Origin: Actinostola sp. cb2023 | Taxonomy: Eukaryota > Cnidaria > Anthozoa > Actiniaria > Actinostolidae | DNA length: 64,000 nt | NCBI GenBank assembly: GCA_033675265.1 | Contig: JAUJYZ010001008.1 | Location: 524,501 to 588,500 of the forward strand | Direction: 5' to 3' | Part shown: positions 47,557 to 63,000 of the stretch, in pieces | Numbering within the stretch: position 1 is the stretch's first letter | How the letters are laid out: each line of letters starts with the position of its first letter | Notes under the pieces: model-generated | The model's database searches: none | Told to the model about the DNA's origin: nothing | The model's input: only the letters and a program-made list of their open reading frames with translations | Translations under genes and position numbers: made by a program

Positions 47557-50252
47557 ATGGCGAACTACAAAACACTATTTCTTTGTGTACTTTGTTTATT
47601 CTTCATCGAAGCTCGAGCGCAGAGCGGGATTCCCGAAGGAGCAGCAACATTAGCGTTTGTGTTTGATACAACTGGTAGTATGTACGATGACTTGGTCCAG
47701 GTACGTGCCGGCGCGTCCAAGATCCTATCAGAGAGTCTAAAACAAAGAGTAAAGCCATTGTACAACTATGCAATTGTTCCTTTCCATGACCCGGGTGAGT
47801 ACAGCTTCGATCTTCCATCAATAACACGCTGTTAATCTAAAAAATGCGCTTATGTGCTCATTAAGTGATCGATAATAAGTGTTACACTTCTCTTCACGAT
47901 CTAAAGAGTAGAGGGAATTCCACGTTCTTTAATACCCCCTAGTTTCTCGCACTGTGATTTTGTATGTTTATTTTAAGAGTTCAATACTTCAGCCATCTTT
48001 CACCGTGGTCTTGGCCTGTGTTTATTCAGCTAAAAGGCCTTCTCGCGGCTAGTTTATTCTTGTCATGCAATATTTCGATGTAAACATTATAATTAATATT
48101 AATAACTAACTATAAAGTGTTCTACGCAATCGTGCGTGCTGTGTCTGTTTCGTTGTTAATATTAAAAGCGCAAGCCATTGACAGTTGATACCAAGAACAA
48201 AATATCGTAATTAGAACATGGGTATAGCATTTTAATGGTAATATAGGCCGGCTTGATTGCATTTCCTTGCATGTGTTGAAGTAATTTCAGAGGTAATTCC
48301 CTAATTACCTAAGACCATCCACACCAACCATATGTCAATCCTGGATATATTAACCTCTTTCATGCTGACACATGTTTGTAATATGGTAATATTACACATC
48401 TAAGATATCTGTAAGCTTGAAGAGAAACATCTTCAAAGTGTTAGTTTGTGGTTTGGAGGTCGAGTCGTGGGGTTATCGAGCATGCTTGCAAAAACATGCG
48501 CTTGGAAATTCCTTCCCAGTTGCCTTCTTGAGTAAGGATTGAGGAAAACATTGTATATTAGAATTTAAATATACGATAGTAACGATCAACGTATGTCATT
48601 ATCAAGATCAGAAATAATGAATAAGCAATAAGCAAGAACTTAAAAATAGTTGTCTTTATCCCGTTTATATCTGCCATTTCTTCAGTGTATTAAAGCTGGT
48701 TTGTTATTTAACCAATTTGTCTATCAGACGCCAATAATACGACAGCGTATTATACAGTAGCTCGCGCGCGCACGAAAAACATAGCAAAAATGGCTCAAGA
48801 ACTTCATGAAACAAAGAAACAAAATCAATTGTGGAATAATAATCCACTTATTTGATGGTTTGACAGATAATACATCAAATGTCTTTACTGATCAATACGA
48901 GTGAACTCGAACACTACTATGCTTCGTAATTCCTTCCCAGTTGTCTTCATCCCGGTTGTGTCTGCCGTTTCTTCTGAGTTGCAGGTCGTTACGTCTGATG
49001 TCGATGAGTTTGTGTGTAAAGTGAATGCATGGTATCGATTACTTATGTCTCGTTAGCACATCTGAATCTCAGGATGTATACGTTTGGTGACCACGGGCTT
49101 TGTCATGTGTAAAACAACCTGTCACGAGCTTGTCTGTCTGTCTGGCTACTTTGTTTGCCTCTTTACATGACTGTGGGCTTGGTCTGTCTGCCACGTAGCC
49201 CGCATGCAGCCGTCCTACTGCCCCCCTCCCTGTCCGCCTCCCCTCCCACCTATCCCCAAGAACCCCTCCCATTTCCTCACGCCTATCTCTTGGGCTAGTC
49301 CACAGAAAGGTGTCATAATCTGGTTGTAAGGCTCAAATGAATTAACACTTTGAATTGAATGAATGGGACACTAAGTGTTGGATTCATTAGCACGACTTGA
49401 ATCCGCCTTTTTGGGTCGTTGACCGCGGACAGGGACAGAAAAGGCGGGTAAAAGATTATCGTTCAGGAAAGAGGACTGGATTAAGTGATTCAATGTCAAT
49501 CAATGGAGCCCTTTTGGCAAATACTCTCATTGATAGATTAAGTAAATACTGTAATTATCGACGAGATGATTGAGTGAATTGTTTGTAAGGATTTTCAGTG
49601 ACCAAGGTGAAAAGCTAATACGCTGAGATCCAGAAACATTTCCGTCGCCTTTATCACTGATTTATTGTCATTATTGCTGCTGATGTTGTCGTTGTTTGTG
49701 TTGTTGTTGGTGCTGCTGCTGTTGTTTGTGCTGTTGTTGCTGCGAGATGTTGTTGCTGTTGTGGTTGCTGTTATTGTTGTTGGTGGTAGTGGTGGTGTTG
49801 TTGTTGTTGGTGCTGTTTATTGTGGTTGCTGTTGTTGCTGTTATTGTTGTTGTTGGTGCTGCTACTGCTGTTGTTGTTGGTGTTGCTGCTGCTGTTGCTG
49901 CTACTGCTGTTGTTGCTGTTGCTGCTGCTGCTGTTGGTGTTGCTGCTGCTGTTGTTGTTGCTGCTGTTGTCTGTGTTGTTGGTGCTGCTGCTGTTGTTGT
50001 TGTTGCTGCTGCTGTTGTTGCTGCTGGTGTTGTTGCTGCTGCTGCTGCTGTTGGTGTTGCTGCTGCTGTTGTTGTTGCTGCTGTTGTCTGTGTTGTTGGT
50101 GGTGCTACTGTTGTTGCTGCTGTTGTTGTTGTTGGTGCTGCTGCTGTTGTTGCTGCTGCTGTTGTTGTTGGTGTTGTTGCTGTTGTTGTTGTTGCTGCTG
50201 TTGTCTGTGTTGTTGGTGGTGCTACTGTTGTTGCTGTTGTTGTTGGTGGTGC

Positions 50253-50314
<62 letters not shown>

Positions 50315-53300
50315 TTGTCTGTGTTGTTGGTGGTGCTACTGTTGTTGTTGTTGTTGTCGAAGATGTAGTTGTATTTGATACAGCGTGCGATATTTGTGTT
50401 CAAAGATGCACGAGTGAAGTAGCATTTTTCACGAGCGAAAGGATGTCAAGTTGGCCTGTTTTATATCTCTCAAATAACTTCCAATAGAAAAGATATCATG
50501 TACGATCTCTTAATGGATCTACAAGTGTCGCTAGAGCACTGATAAACGAGATTCAGTTATTGGCTCACTACTATAGATCTTATCAGTTAACAGATATTCA
50601 ATCCTCTGGTGAAGTTGTTGATAAAAAGTATAGATTATTATCTGTCTTCACCAACTTGCTTAATTAAAAGTCAAGTTTTTGCTACTGGTTTACGTAGTTG
50701 ACACCAAAATCCTGACGCACGTACCGCAACACACACAAAGACGAAACCTCTGAAATCTAATCTATGATTAAAACCTTGAACGTTACTGAAGTGGCAAGGT
50801 GGCTGTTTCATGGGGAGGGATTCTGTGTAATGGTTCAGTTTCTCGGTTCGTTGGCCTATTCATCCCTCATCATTCATTAATCCATTCGTTCGTTCGTTCA
50901 TTCATTCATCCATCCATTCATCCATTCATTCATCCATTCATTCATCATTCATTCATCCATTCATCCATTCATTCATCCATTCATCCATTCATTCATTCAT
51001 CCATTCATCCATCCATCCATCCATCATCCATTCATTCATTCATTCATCCATCCATCCATCATCCATCCATTCATTCCATCCATCCATTCATTCATTCATC
51101 CATCCATTCATCCATTCATCCATCCATTCATTCATCCATCCATTCATTCATCCATTCATCCATTCATTCATCCATCCATTCATTCATCCATTCATTCATC
51201 CATTCATCATCCATTCATCCATTCATTCATTCATCCATTCATTCATTCATCCACCCATCCATTCATCCATTCATTCATTCATTCATCCATCCATTCATTC
51301 AACCATCCAATCCATTCATCCATTCATCCATTCATCATTCATCCATTCATCATCCATCCATCCATCCATCCATCATCCATCATCCATTCATTCATTCATC
51401 CATCCATTCATTCATTCATTCATTCATTCATTCATTCATCCATTCATTCATCCATTCATCCATCATTCATCCATCCATTCATCCATCCATCCATCCATCC
51501 ATCATTCATCCATCCATCCATCCATCCATCCATCCATCCATCCATCCATCCATCCATTCATCCCATCATCCATTCATCCATTCATCCATTCATTCATTCA
51601 TCCATTCATTCATCCATCATCCATTCATTCATCATCCATCATCCATTCATCCATCCATCCATCCATTCATTCATTCATTCATTCATCCATTCATTCACTC
51701 ATTCATCCATTCATCCATTCATTCACCATCCATCCATTCATTCATCCATTCATCCATCCATCCATTCATCATTCATCCATCCATTCATCCATTCATTCAT
51801 TCATTCATCCATCCATCCATTCATTCATTCATCCATCCATCCATCCATCATCATTCATTCATTCATCCATTCATTCATTCATCCATCCATTCATCCATTC
51901 ATCCATTCATCCATTCATCCATTCATCCATTCATTCATTCATTCATCCATCCATTCATTCATCCATTCATCCATCCATTCATCCATTCATTCATTCATCA
52001 TGCATCACTGATTCATCCATTCATCCATCCATTCATTCATTCATTCATTCATTCATTCATCCATCCATCATCCATTCATTCATCCATCCATTCATTCATC
52101 CATCCATTCATCCATCATTCATCATTCATCCATCCATCCATCCATTCATTCATCCATTCATCATTCATCCATTCATCCATCCATCCATTCCATTCATCAT
52201 CCATCCATCCATTCATTCCATCATTCATCCATTCATCCATTCATCATCCATCATCCATCCATCATCCATCCATCATCCATCCATTCATTCATCCATTCAT
52301 TCATTCATCATTCATCCATTCATTCATCATCCATCCATCCATTCATTCATCCATTCATTCATTCATCCATTCATTCAACCATCCATCCATTCATTCCATT
52401 CATCCATTCATCCATCCATTCATCCATCCATTCATCCATCCATTCATCCATCCATCATCATCCATTCATTCATCCATCCATTCATCCATCATCCATTCAT
52501 TCATTCATCATCCATCCATTCATTCATTCATTCATTCATTCATTCATCCATCCATTCATCCATTCATCCATTCATCCATTCATCCATCCATCCATCCATC
52601 CATCCATTCATTCAATGAAGCAATACATGAATAAATAAATGAATCAGCTTTGTAAATACTGATAGAGCTACCCTGTGTAAATAAAGGCATCTATCTATCT
52701 ATCTATCTAATCAAAGAATTGTCCTTGACAGATGTTGGTCCTGCTACCATCACAACAGACGCCAAGCTCTTTCAGCGTCACCTGGATGATCTCTACGTAC
52801 AGGGAGGTGGAGACTGTCCCGAGATGTCTATAAGTGCCATCATGCTAGCTCTAGAGATTAGTTTACCTGGGTCGTTTATCTACGTATTTACTGATGCACA
52901 GGCCAAGGATATGCACCTTACTGAGAAGGTCCTTCGACTAGTACAGCTAAAACAGAGCCAGGTAAGGTCGACTTGACTACTTTTACACCCGTGAAAACAG
53001 TCGCCTAATAGAGGGAGTGCCAGGGGGCGGTCCCGTTTAGTGAGCGGCTTTTCACAGGCTAAAGGTTTAGTATGCAAAAGGAGCCATTATATACATTCCT
53101 ATTCCCGGAATGCCAGGAATGCCAGGAATGCCAGGAATGCCAGGAAGAGGGCGTTAGTATTGCACGATACAGGTTATCATGACTTTGATTGGTGTTTTTT
53201 AGGTCAACTTCGTATTAACTGGAGATTGTCATAACAAAACAATTGACCCAGAATTCTCCACTTACAAACTAATATCAGCCGCTAGTACTGGCCAAGTATT

Positions 53301-56300
53301 CAACTTAAAGAAGAAAGACGTCAACCAAGTATTAAGGTTTGCAGAAGAGTCTGTCAGAGCAAACACAAAGTGAATATTCTCTCAATCGACATCCAAGAAG
53401 GCGGCACGAAGAGTTTTATCATCCCCATAGACGTCGCTATCGACAGGGTTACCGTCTCATTGAGCGGCAAAGGCGCCAAACTCATCATCAGGGACCCGGA
53501 TGGAAAAATCGTTACTACGGCAACGGGGCTTCAGAAACTGCTGTCTTTGAAGTCAGCGGTTAGTGTCGCTGTCAGCAAGCCTAAACCTGGTCTGTGGAAT
53601 GTTGCTGTTAGTTGTAATGGCAGCTTTGCGTTAAGGATTACTGGGTTAAGCTCGGTGCATTTTATCTATGGATTCTCGCTGTTAGCGGTTGATGATATGG
53701 ATGATCTACTGCAGAGACCTGCTGCAGGTAAGGTCATCTCTATTATGGGTTCCCTGTGCTCTTGTTTGCCACAGGTAACCCGTGAGAGCCAGAATGTTGC
53801 TTATGGATTGGGTTCGATGTCCATTTGCCTCTTGGCGAAATAAGCAGAATAAAATGAATATAATCAATTGAATTATCCTGATCATGAATTGTGATGTGGA
53901 GTACTTTGACGGAAGAATATACAACATTGTAATGGAAATTGTGGGTGATAAAAGTCGGGGAAGATAGGGGAGGGGAGGGTTGGGAATTAATATGAGATTT
54001 AGTTGTCAGTTTTGATTACTCCCCTCCCCTCTCCCGCCAGAATCTCTAATATTGCTCATTAATGCACTATGTTATTGTTCAGGATTCAGTAACTTCACTG
54101 TGATCAGAGTCCACACCCACCCCCCATACCACCACACCCTCTAATACTGCTCATTAATACACTATGTTATTTGATCAGGAGTTAGTAACTTCGCTGTGAT
54201 CAGAGCCCACACCCACCCCCCATGTACCACCACACCCTCTAATACTGCTCATTAATACACTATGTTATTGTTCAGGATTCAGTAACTTCACTGTGATCAG
54301 AGTCCCCCCCACCCCCCCATACCACCACACCCTCTAATACTGCTCATTAATACACTATGTTATTTGTTCAGGATTCAGTAACTTCACTGTGATCAGAGTC
54401 CACACCCACCCCCCATACCACCACACCCTCTAATACTGCTCATTAATACACTATGATATTGTTCAGGATTCAGTAACTTCACTGTGATCAGAGTCCACAC
54501 CCACCCCCATACCGTAACTTCACTGTGATCAGAGTCCACCCCCACCCCCCATACCACCACACCCTCTAATACTGCTCATTAATACACTATGTTATTTGTT
54601 CAGGATTCAGTAACTTCACTGTGATCAGAGTCCACACCCACCCCCCATACCACCACACCCTCTAATACTGCTCATTAATACACTATGTTATTGTTCAGGA
54701 TTCAGTAACTTCACTGTGATCAGAGTCCACCCCTACCCCCCATACCACCACACCCTCTAATACTGCTCATTAATACACTATGATATTGTTCAGGATTCAG
54801 TAACTTCACTGTGATCAGAGTCCACACCCACCCCCCATACCACCACACCCTCTAATACTGCTCATTAATACACTATGTTATTTGTTCAGGATTCAGTAAC
54901 TTCACTGTGATCAGAGTCCACACCCACCCCCCATACCACCACACCCTCTAATACTGCTCATTAATACACTATGTTATTTGTTCAGGATTCAGTAACTTCA
55001 CTGTGATCAGAGTCCACACCCACCCCCCATACCACCACACCCTCTAATACTGTTCATTAATACACTATGATATTGTTCAGGATTCAGTAACTTCACTGTG
55101 ATCAGAGTCCACACCCACCCCCCATAACACCACACCCTCTAATACTGCTCATTAATACACTATGATATTGTTCAGGATTCAGTAACTTCACTGTGATCAG
55201 AGTCCACCCCTACCCCCCATACCACCACACCCTCTAATACTGCTCATTAATACACTATGATATTGTTCAGGATTCAGTAACTTCACTGTGATCAGAGTCC
55301 ACACCCACCCCCCATACCACCACACCCTCTAATACTGCTCATTAATACACTATGTTATTTGTTCAGGATTCAGTAACTTCACTGTGATCAGAGTCCACAC
55401 CCACCCCCCATACCACCACACCCTCTAATACTGTTCATTAATACACTATGATATTGTTCAGGATTCAGTAACTTCACTGTGATCAGAGTCCACACCCACC
55501 CCCATAACACCACACCCTCTAATACTGCTCATTAATACACTATGATATTGTTCAGGATTCAGTAACTTCACTGTGATCAGAGTCCACACCCACCCCCCAT
55601 ACCACCACACCCTCTAATACTGCTCATTAATACACTATGATATTGTTCAGGATTCAGTAACTTCACTGTGATCAGAGTCCACACCCACCCCCCATACCAC
55701 CACACCCTCTAATACTGCTCATTAATACACTATGTTATTTGTTCAGGATTCAGTAACTTCGCTGTGATCAGAGTCCACACCCACCCCCCATACCACCACA
55801 CCCTCTAATACTGCTCATTAATACACTATGTTATTGTTCAGGATTCAGTAACTTCACTGTGATCAGAGTCCACCCCCACCCCCCATCTCACCACACCCTC
55901 TAATACTGCTCATTAATACACTATGATATTGTTCAGGATTCAGTAACTTCACTGTGATCAGAGTCCACACCCACCCCCCATACCACCACACCCTCTAATA
56001 CTGCTCATTAATACACTATGATATTGTTCAGGATTCAGTAACTTCACTGTGATCAGAGTCCACACCCACCCCCCATACCACCACACCCTCTAATACTGCT
56101 CATTAATACACTATGTTATTGTTCAGGATTCAGTAACTTCGCTGTGATCAGAGTCCACACCCACCCCCCATACCACCACACCCTCTAATCTGCTCATTAA
56201 TACACTATGTTATTTGTTCAGGATTCAGTAACATCGCTGTGATCAGAGTCCACACCCACCCCCCATACCACCACACCCTCTAATACTGCTCATTAATACA

Positions 56301-59300
56301 CTATGTTATTTGTTCAGGATTCAGTAACTTCACTGTGATCAGAGTCCACACCCACCCCATACCACCACACCCTCTAATACTGTTCATTAATACACTATGA
56401 TATTGTTCAGGATTCAGTAACTTCACTGTGATCAGAGTCCACACCCACCCCCCATAACACCACACCCTCTAATACTGCTCATTAATACACTATGATATTG
56501 TTCAGGATTCAGTAACTTCACTGTGATCAGAGTCCACCCCTACCCCCCATACCACCACACCCTCTAATACTGCTCATTAATACACTATGATATTGTTCAG
56601 GATTCAGTAACTTCACTGTGATCAGAGTCCACACCCACCCCCCATACCACCACACCCTCTAATACTGCTCATTAATACACTATGTTATTTGTTCAGGATT
56701 CAGTAACTTCACTGTGATCAGAGTCCACACCCACCCCCCATACCACCACACCCTCTAATACTGTTCATTAATACACTATGATATTGTTCAGGATTCAGTA
56801 ACTTCACTGTGATCAGAGTCCACACCCACCCCCATAACACCACACCCTCTAATACTGCTCATTAATACACTATGATATTGTTCAGGATTCAGTAACTTCA
56901 CTGTGATCAGAGTCCACACCCACCCCCCATACCACCACACCCTCTAATACTGCTCATTAATACACTATGATATTGTTCAGGATTCAGTAACTTCACTGTG
57001 ATCAGAGTCCACACCCACCCCCCATACCACCACACCCTCTAATATGCTCATTAATACACTATGTTATTTGTTCAGGATTCAGTAACTTCGCTGTGATCAG
57101 AGTCCACACCCACCCCCCATACCACCACACCCTCTAATACTGCTCATTAATACACTATGTTATTGTTCAGGATTCAGTAACTTCACTGTGATCAGAGTGA
57201 TCTCACCACACCCTCTAATACTGCTCATTAATACACTATGATATTGTTCAGGATTCAGTAACTTCACTGTGATCAGAGTCCACACCCACCCCCCATACCA
57301 CCACACCCTCTAATACTGCTCATTAATACACTATGATATTGTTCAGGATTCAGTAACTTCACTGTGATCAGAGTCCACACCCACCCCCCATACCACCACA
57401 CCCTCTAATACTGCTCATTAATACACTATGTTATTGTTCAGGATTCAGTAACTTCGCTGTGATCAGAGTCCACACCCACCCCCCATACCACCACACCCTC
57501 TAATACTGCTCATTAATACATTATGTTATTTGTTCAGGATTCAGTAACATCGCTGTGATCAGAGTCCACCCCCACCCCCCATACCACCACACCCTCTAAT
57601 ACTGCTCATTAATACACTATGTTATTTGTTCAGGATTCAGTAACTTCGCTGTGATCAGAGTCCACGGTCTTCTCGACCCAGGGACAGTGGATAAAGCACA
57701 GCTGCTTGACTTACAAGGAAAGGTATTCCGTGAAATAGCATTCGTCCCGCGGCCTGACGACCAGTACATCTTTGATTGGATCGACTTTGAGTCTCCCTCT
57801 GGTTTGTTTTACATTCGACTTGTTGGCGTTGATCCTAAAGGGAACGTATTTCATCGATGTAGTCCTACAGCAATAAGCGCCATATTACCAGGTTAGAGAT
57901 CCGTTGTGCATTGTAAATCTTAGTACACCTTGCGCGCAATTTGTCAAAACAGCACAGGTAGCCCAACCGTTTCTTCTGAGACTACTTAAAATAAATAAAT
58001 ATATATTTGTATGCGCGCGTCTTGTTTTGATGGGTTTCCAGTGGTAGAGCGCTCAATACTGCATTTGAGCGGGCGGTCTTGCGGGACGCGCACAGGGAGC
58101 CCAACATAATACACACGCGCCATCTACCACAGGAAACCCATCAAAAAGACGCGCGCATACAAATATCTTCTTATTTATCATACTGGTAGATCATAAGTAG
58201 CATCAGAAGAAATGGTTGGGCTACCTGTGGTCAGAGAACTCATGTATTGTAAATCGCACGTAGACATGTACTAGTGTACAATACATTAGTTTACGTACGC
58301 AGGCGATTGCGCACGAATTACGCTCCGAGCGGGTCCACAGGGAGCCCAATATCATCTTGCGCGCTCTACTCCTGGGCTACCTGTGGTAGAGCGCACGTAG
58401 ACATGTACTAGTGTACAATACATTAGTTTACGTACGCAGGCGATTGCGCACGAATTACGCTCCGAGCGGGTCCACAGGGAGCCCAATATCATCTTGCGCG
58501 CTCTACTCTTGGGCTACCTGTGCCTATATCAATACCTTTACTCGTTATTTCACAGAGGCCCCTAAGACAAAAACAGCCGATGTACGCGAGGTTCTTCATG
58601 GCTCTACCGTCACCCTTAGCTGTAGAATAGAAAGTGTTGTGCCCTGTAAGTCCCATTGGATCAAAGGTTCTCTGTCTGTCAGCCGTGTTGTGACTCGCAT
58701 GGGTATTTTCAACACCACGTACACGATACTATCAGCTAACAAGAACGATGAAGGCCTGTACACGTGTTATGCAAGTAATGTTGGAGGTGTTGGCAAAGCG
58801 TTTACAACATTATATGTTAAAGGTAAAATGACCATTGAAATGAAGGAGCTAGGAGAGGAGGAAGGGGAGGAAGGAAAATAAATGGGAAGAGCCTTTCCTT
58901 TCTTCCCTCCCATTTTTCCCTTTCCATCCCACTTCCATTTCCTTTCCAGTTTCCCCTTTCCCTGACAGTCTTTTCACAGGCGTAATACCATTCTTACCTC
59001 ACCAGTTTTACTTTTCAGTGCCACGACCGATCTTCATCGAGAAAGACGAAGTCCAACTAACCGTCAAAAGTGGAGACACCATCGTCCTACGATGTGCCAC
59101 TGATACCAAGCACCCTGCTACGATTACATGGTACAAAGACGGTCAGCGGTTTCAAGATTCAGCACATGCGCGCCAACGAGCCAATGGGACGCTGTTTCTC
59201 GACATCAAAGGGAGGCTAGACGCGGGGAGATACCGCTGTATAGCAAAGAGCGACGTCGGCCAGATAGCAAGAACTACCATACTGAACGTAAATGGTGTGC

Positions 59301-59991
59301 TTGATGGAACGTTTTGTTTATTAGCATCCACCACACGAACCTCTTATGGGATCCCTGTTATTATTAGGCCGAGAGGGACTTGGCTAACACAGGGATACCA
59401 AACTATAAAAAGGGAAAAGAAGAGGTTCTTAGCTAGTGGTTTATCAACATACATCCACAGAACCTGAGTTGCAGATGAGAATAGGAGGAGAAGAAGGAGC
59501 ACTTCCATTCATTCATTACTTCTCTCTTCTTCTAGTATTCCCCTGAAATATGACCTTTTAGTAACTGATTACCATATGTCTGCAATGTGTCAAATACATT
59601 GGAAGACTGGGTACGAGTGTTAACCGTGATAACAGTTCTTAAATTATGACAATATTTTCTACAATTTAAAAACTGTATAGTCTATCCAATGTGCTGAAGA
59701 AGGAACGTTGAATCCATTTAAGTGATATTTCCACTAGTATTCCATCGAGGGCAAACACCTCGAAAAACGTGTAACTAATTCAGCCAATCAAAACACTCGA
59801 ACCCAGTCTTCCAACATTTGCCACAGACTGGATATTATAATAATGACTTATTATAATAATTAATAATAATTAATAATAATTAATTTTATTGTTATTATTA
59901 TTGTTATTAATTATTATTATTGTTATTATTAATTTTTTATAATTATTTATTATATTTAAATTAAAAAAAAATAATAATAATATTGTTATTA

Positions 59992-60024
<33 letters not shown>

Positions 60025-63000
60025 ATACCGTCTTTGTTTTTAAAAGAGCTTCCATTTGTTATCATCGATGCTGTTACGAAGCTCTTCGAACAAGGTGAAG
60101 AAATCCAATGCGTTTGCCTGGTAAAAGGATTTCCTGAGCCCACGGTGGTATGGCAAAAGAGTGGCAAGCGGTTAACTTCTAACAAGATGATACAGATAAC
60201 AGACGATCACGTGATGATAATAAAGGATGCTAAACCGTCAGACGCCGGGAAATACGAATGTGTAGCAACGAACACTGTTGGACAGAGTACAGCTGTGGTG
60301 CAACTACAACACACAGGTAATCGTGCGTTTTGAAAAGAGAATGAGATGATAATCATAATCATAATCATCATCATCATCATCATTTTGATTTTGATTTTGA
60401 TTTTGATTTTGATTTTAATTTTAATTTTAATTTTAATTTTAATTTTAATCATTTTAAAAGATCATTAGTAACTTTAGGTACTGTCGCTCATAGACCAAAC
60501 AGCCCACACAGACAATACACAGTTCTGGTTCCCGTAGCATATAGCAACTAGGAGTATTGCTACTCCCCCAGGAACGGTGTGCTAGCCCTTCACAGGCTCT
60601 ACGGCTTCTTCAAACCATGGAAGTTCATTCAAAATTCTCTGGATGAATTTCCAATGTTTGAAGAGCGTGCGCGCGTTGAATTTCCATCGAATTTCCAAGG
60701 TTTTGTAATAGTGTGCGTTTTTGTCCTCTAAGCATTTAGTTAAGTTACTCTAACAACCCCCCCGTACCCAGTTATGGTGTTTTACTCAACATACAACATC
60801 AGACATCTAACCCGGGTTAGTCGACGCAATCAGCACTGACTGGACCAGTCTCTTATAACTCTACAAGAGTACATATCTCTGTCTTGTCTTCAATTCCAGT
60901 TCCGCCAACAGTCTACATTGACCATGATGATGTCATAGTCCGTGAAGGGGATTCAGTTACCCTGGAGTGCCGGGCATATGCACAACCAACACCTACGATA
61001 CAGTGGTACAAAGGCCGGTATGCTGTCGTACCCTCCAGGAGAATTGCCACGAGTAGTAGAGGACATTTGGTGATCAATGCCGTACAGCAAAGTGACACCG
61101 GGTTTTATACCTGCGTAGCTTTAAACATTGCTGGGTCGGACTCGGTCAGGGTGTCGTTTAGCGTCCAAGGTAAACACATGACTTATCCATTGTTACTAGA
61201 GTCGTTTTCGTATGAGAAATAGCGCTATAGAAATAAATTATTATTATTACTATTATTATTATTACTAGAGTCGTTTTCGTATGATCGTAGGAAAGTTACC
61301 GCACCGTCACCGCACCGTGTCTTGCCGTATTGAAAGAGTTTGATTGGATGAGATGCATCTGCATCACAGCGCGCGAAATCATTGCTCAACCAATCAGAAT
61401 GCTTGTACACGGCACGGTTACCGCACGGCACGGCACGAACCGTACCGTAACTACTTCCCAACTTACCCGGAAAAAAAAAAAAAAAAACTTAAAAAGAAAA
61501 CGACTCTCTTGCATCGAGATTATGACTTATATTACTTCTCGTCCCCAGTCCCTCCTCGAGTGACAGTAGAGAAGACCAATGTCTTTATATTCCCCGGTGG
61601 AAGTACCTCAGTGCAGTGTTTAGCCGTCGGCATACCTCCCCCTGTAGTCATTTGGTATAAGAATAACAAGTCACTAGATCCGGGGGGTCGTGTACACGCT
61701 AATGACGCCGGGGAGTTGGTGGTGACCAATGCTGTACCTAATGATGCTGGCAACTATACGTGTATTGCTAGAAGTGTTGGTGGATCTACGTCAGTCATAG
61801 TACAAGTCGCTGTTGGAGGTAAACATGCTAATGAATCACTTGCCCTACGTCATAATGACGTCACCTATTGTTTTAGCGCAAGGCATCATGGTCTAAACAC
61901 GTAAAACAATGGAAAACGCGATAAAAACATATTTTTCGTTTGAAAAAGTCACTTAGCACTACAATAAGCAGCATTATTCCAGTGCACGTTGCGTCATAGT
62001 CGCCATTTTGGTTCCCATAATTCCTCATTAGCTTCTCTTCTTTGTTGGTTCATCAAACATGGCCGCTGCATCTTTGTTGTTTATTTCTCACGGGATTTTC
62101 GGTCACGTGGTTGCGCACCAAGAATGCAGGTAAATTGCAGAAAATGTTTGCGAAGACAGTTTCAGAAAACAGTTTCGTTTTGTTTAAAACGTCTATTTTC
62201 TCAGCGTGCTTTTTCCCCCTCATGAACATGGCGGCGTGTTGTGATGTCATTATGAAGTAGGACAAATACCGTAGTTATACAAGCATCAAGAGTTCCAGAC
62301 TTCCGGTACGCGCGCAATGCATTGTGAGATTATTACAAAGGAAAAGTGAGCACCAATTCTAGACACAGGGAGCCCAAGCTATGCTTTTGCTCACTTGGTG
62401 CTCACTTTTCCTTTGTAATAATCTCACAATGCATTGCGCGCGTACCGGAAGTCTGGAACTCTTGATGCTTGTATTCTTATCTCTTGGTAATTCAGTGGAA
62501 TACCCAGAATTTCATATTCCCCTGGTATTTATTTAATACTTTGACTACCTTTGCAGCCGCTCCATACATCCTAACCCCACCAGACGGCAAAGCTGTCACG
62601 CTAGGAGAGAGCGTTACCTTCCACTGCGATGTCCAGGGTGTACCAGTACCGAAGGTGTTCTGGCGAAATAACCTGGGTTTTCCTATCGATAAGGACCCTA
62701 GGTATAGTGTCCCCTCTAAAGGGACCCTGCATATACAAAACGTGGAAGTGAAGGATGCTGGGAAGTACGTGTGCATTGCTGAGAACGATTTTGGGAGGAT
62801 AGAGGCGTCGGCTGTGTTGATGCTGATTGGACTGAGTAAGGCAATTACTATCACAATTATTACCCTCACCCTCCCCTCCCCCCACAATACAGGCAATCCA
62901 CTCTATAGAAAAAGATGGCGGCTCTACATTGTACCATAATCCTTTGCGAACCTAAATCAGTACCACTTAGATTTACAAACTATCTGACACGTTCACATAA

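Noticed and set aside
49665..50487. Poly-Cys, poly-Leu, poly-Val/Ala and poly-Asn/Ser frames
   Set aside because: Artefacts of the TTG/CTG triplet tract; no unique sequence attached.
50799..52634. 611-codon His/Ile/Pro/Ser frame
   Set aside because: Translation of the CATT/CATC tetranucleotide tract in hemicentin intron 1.
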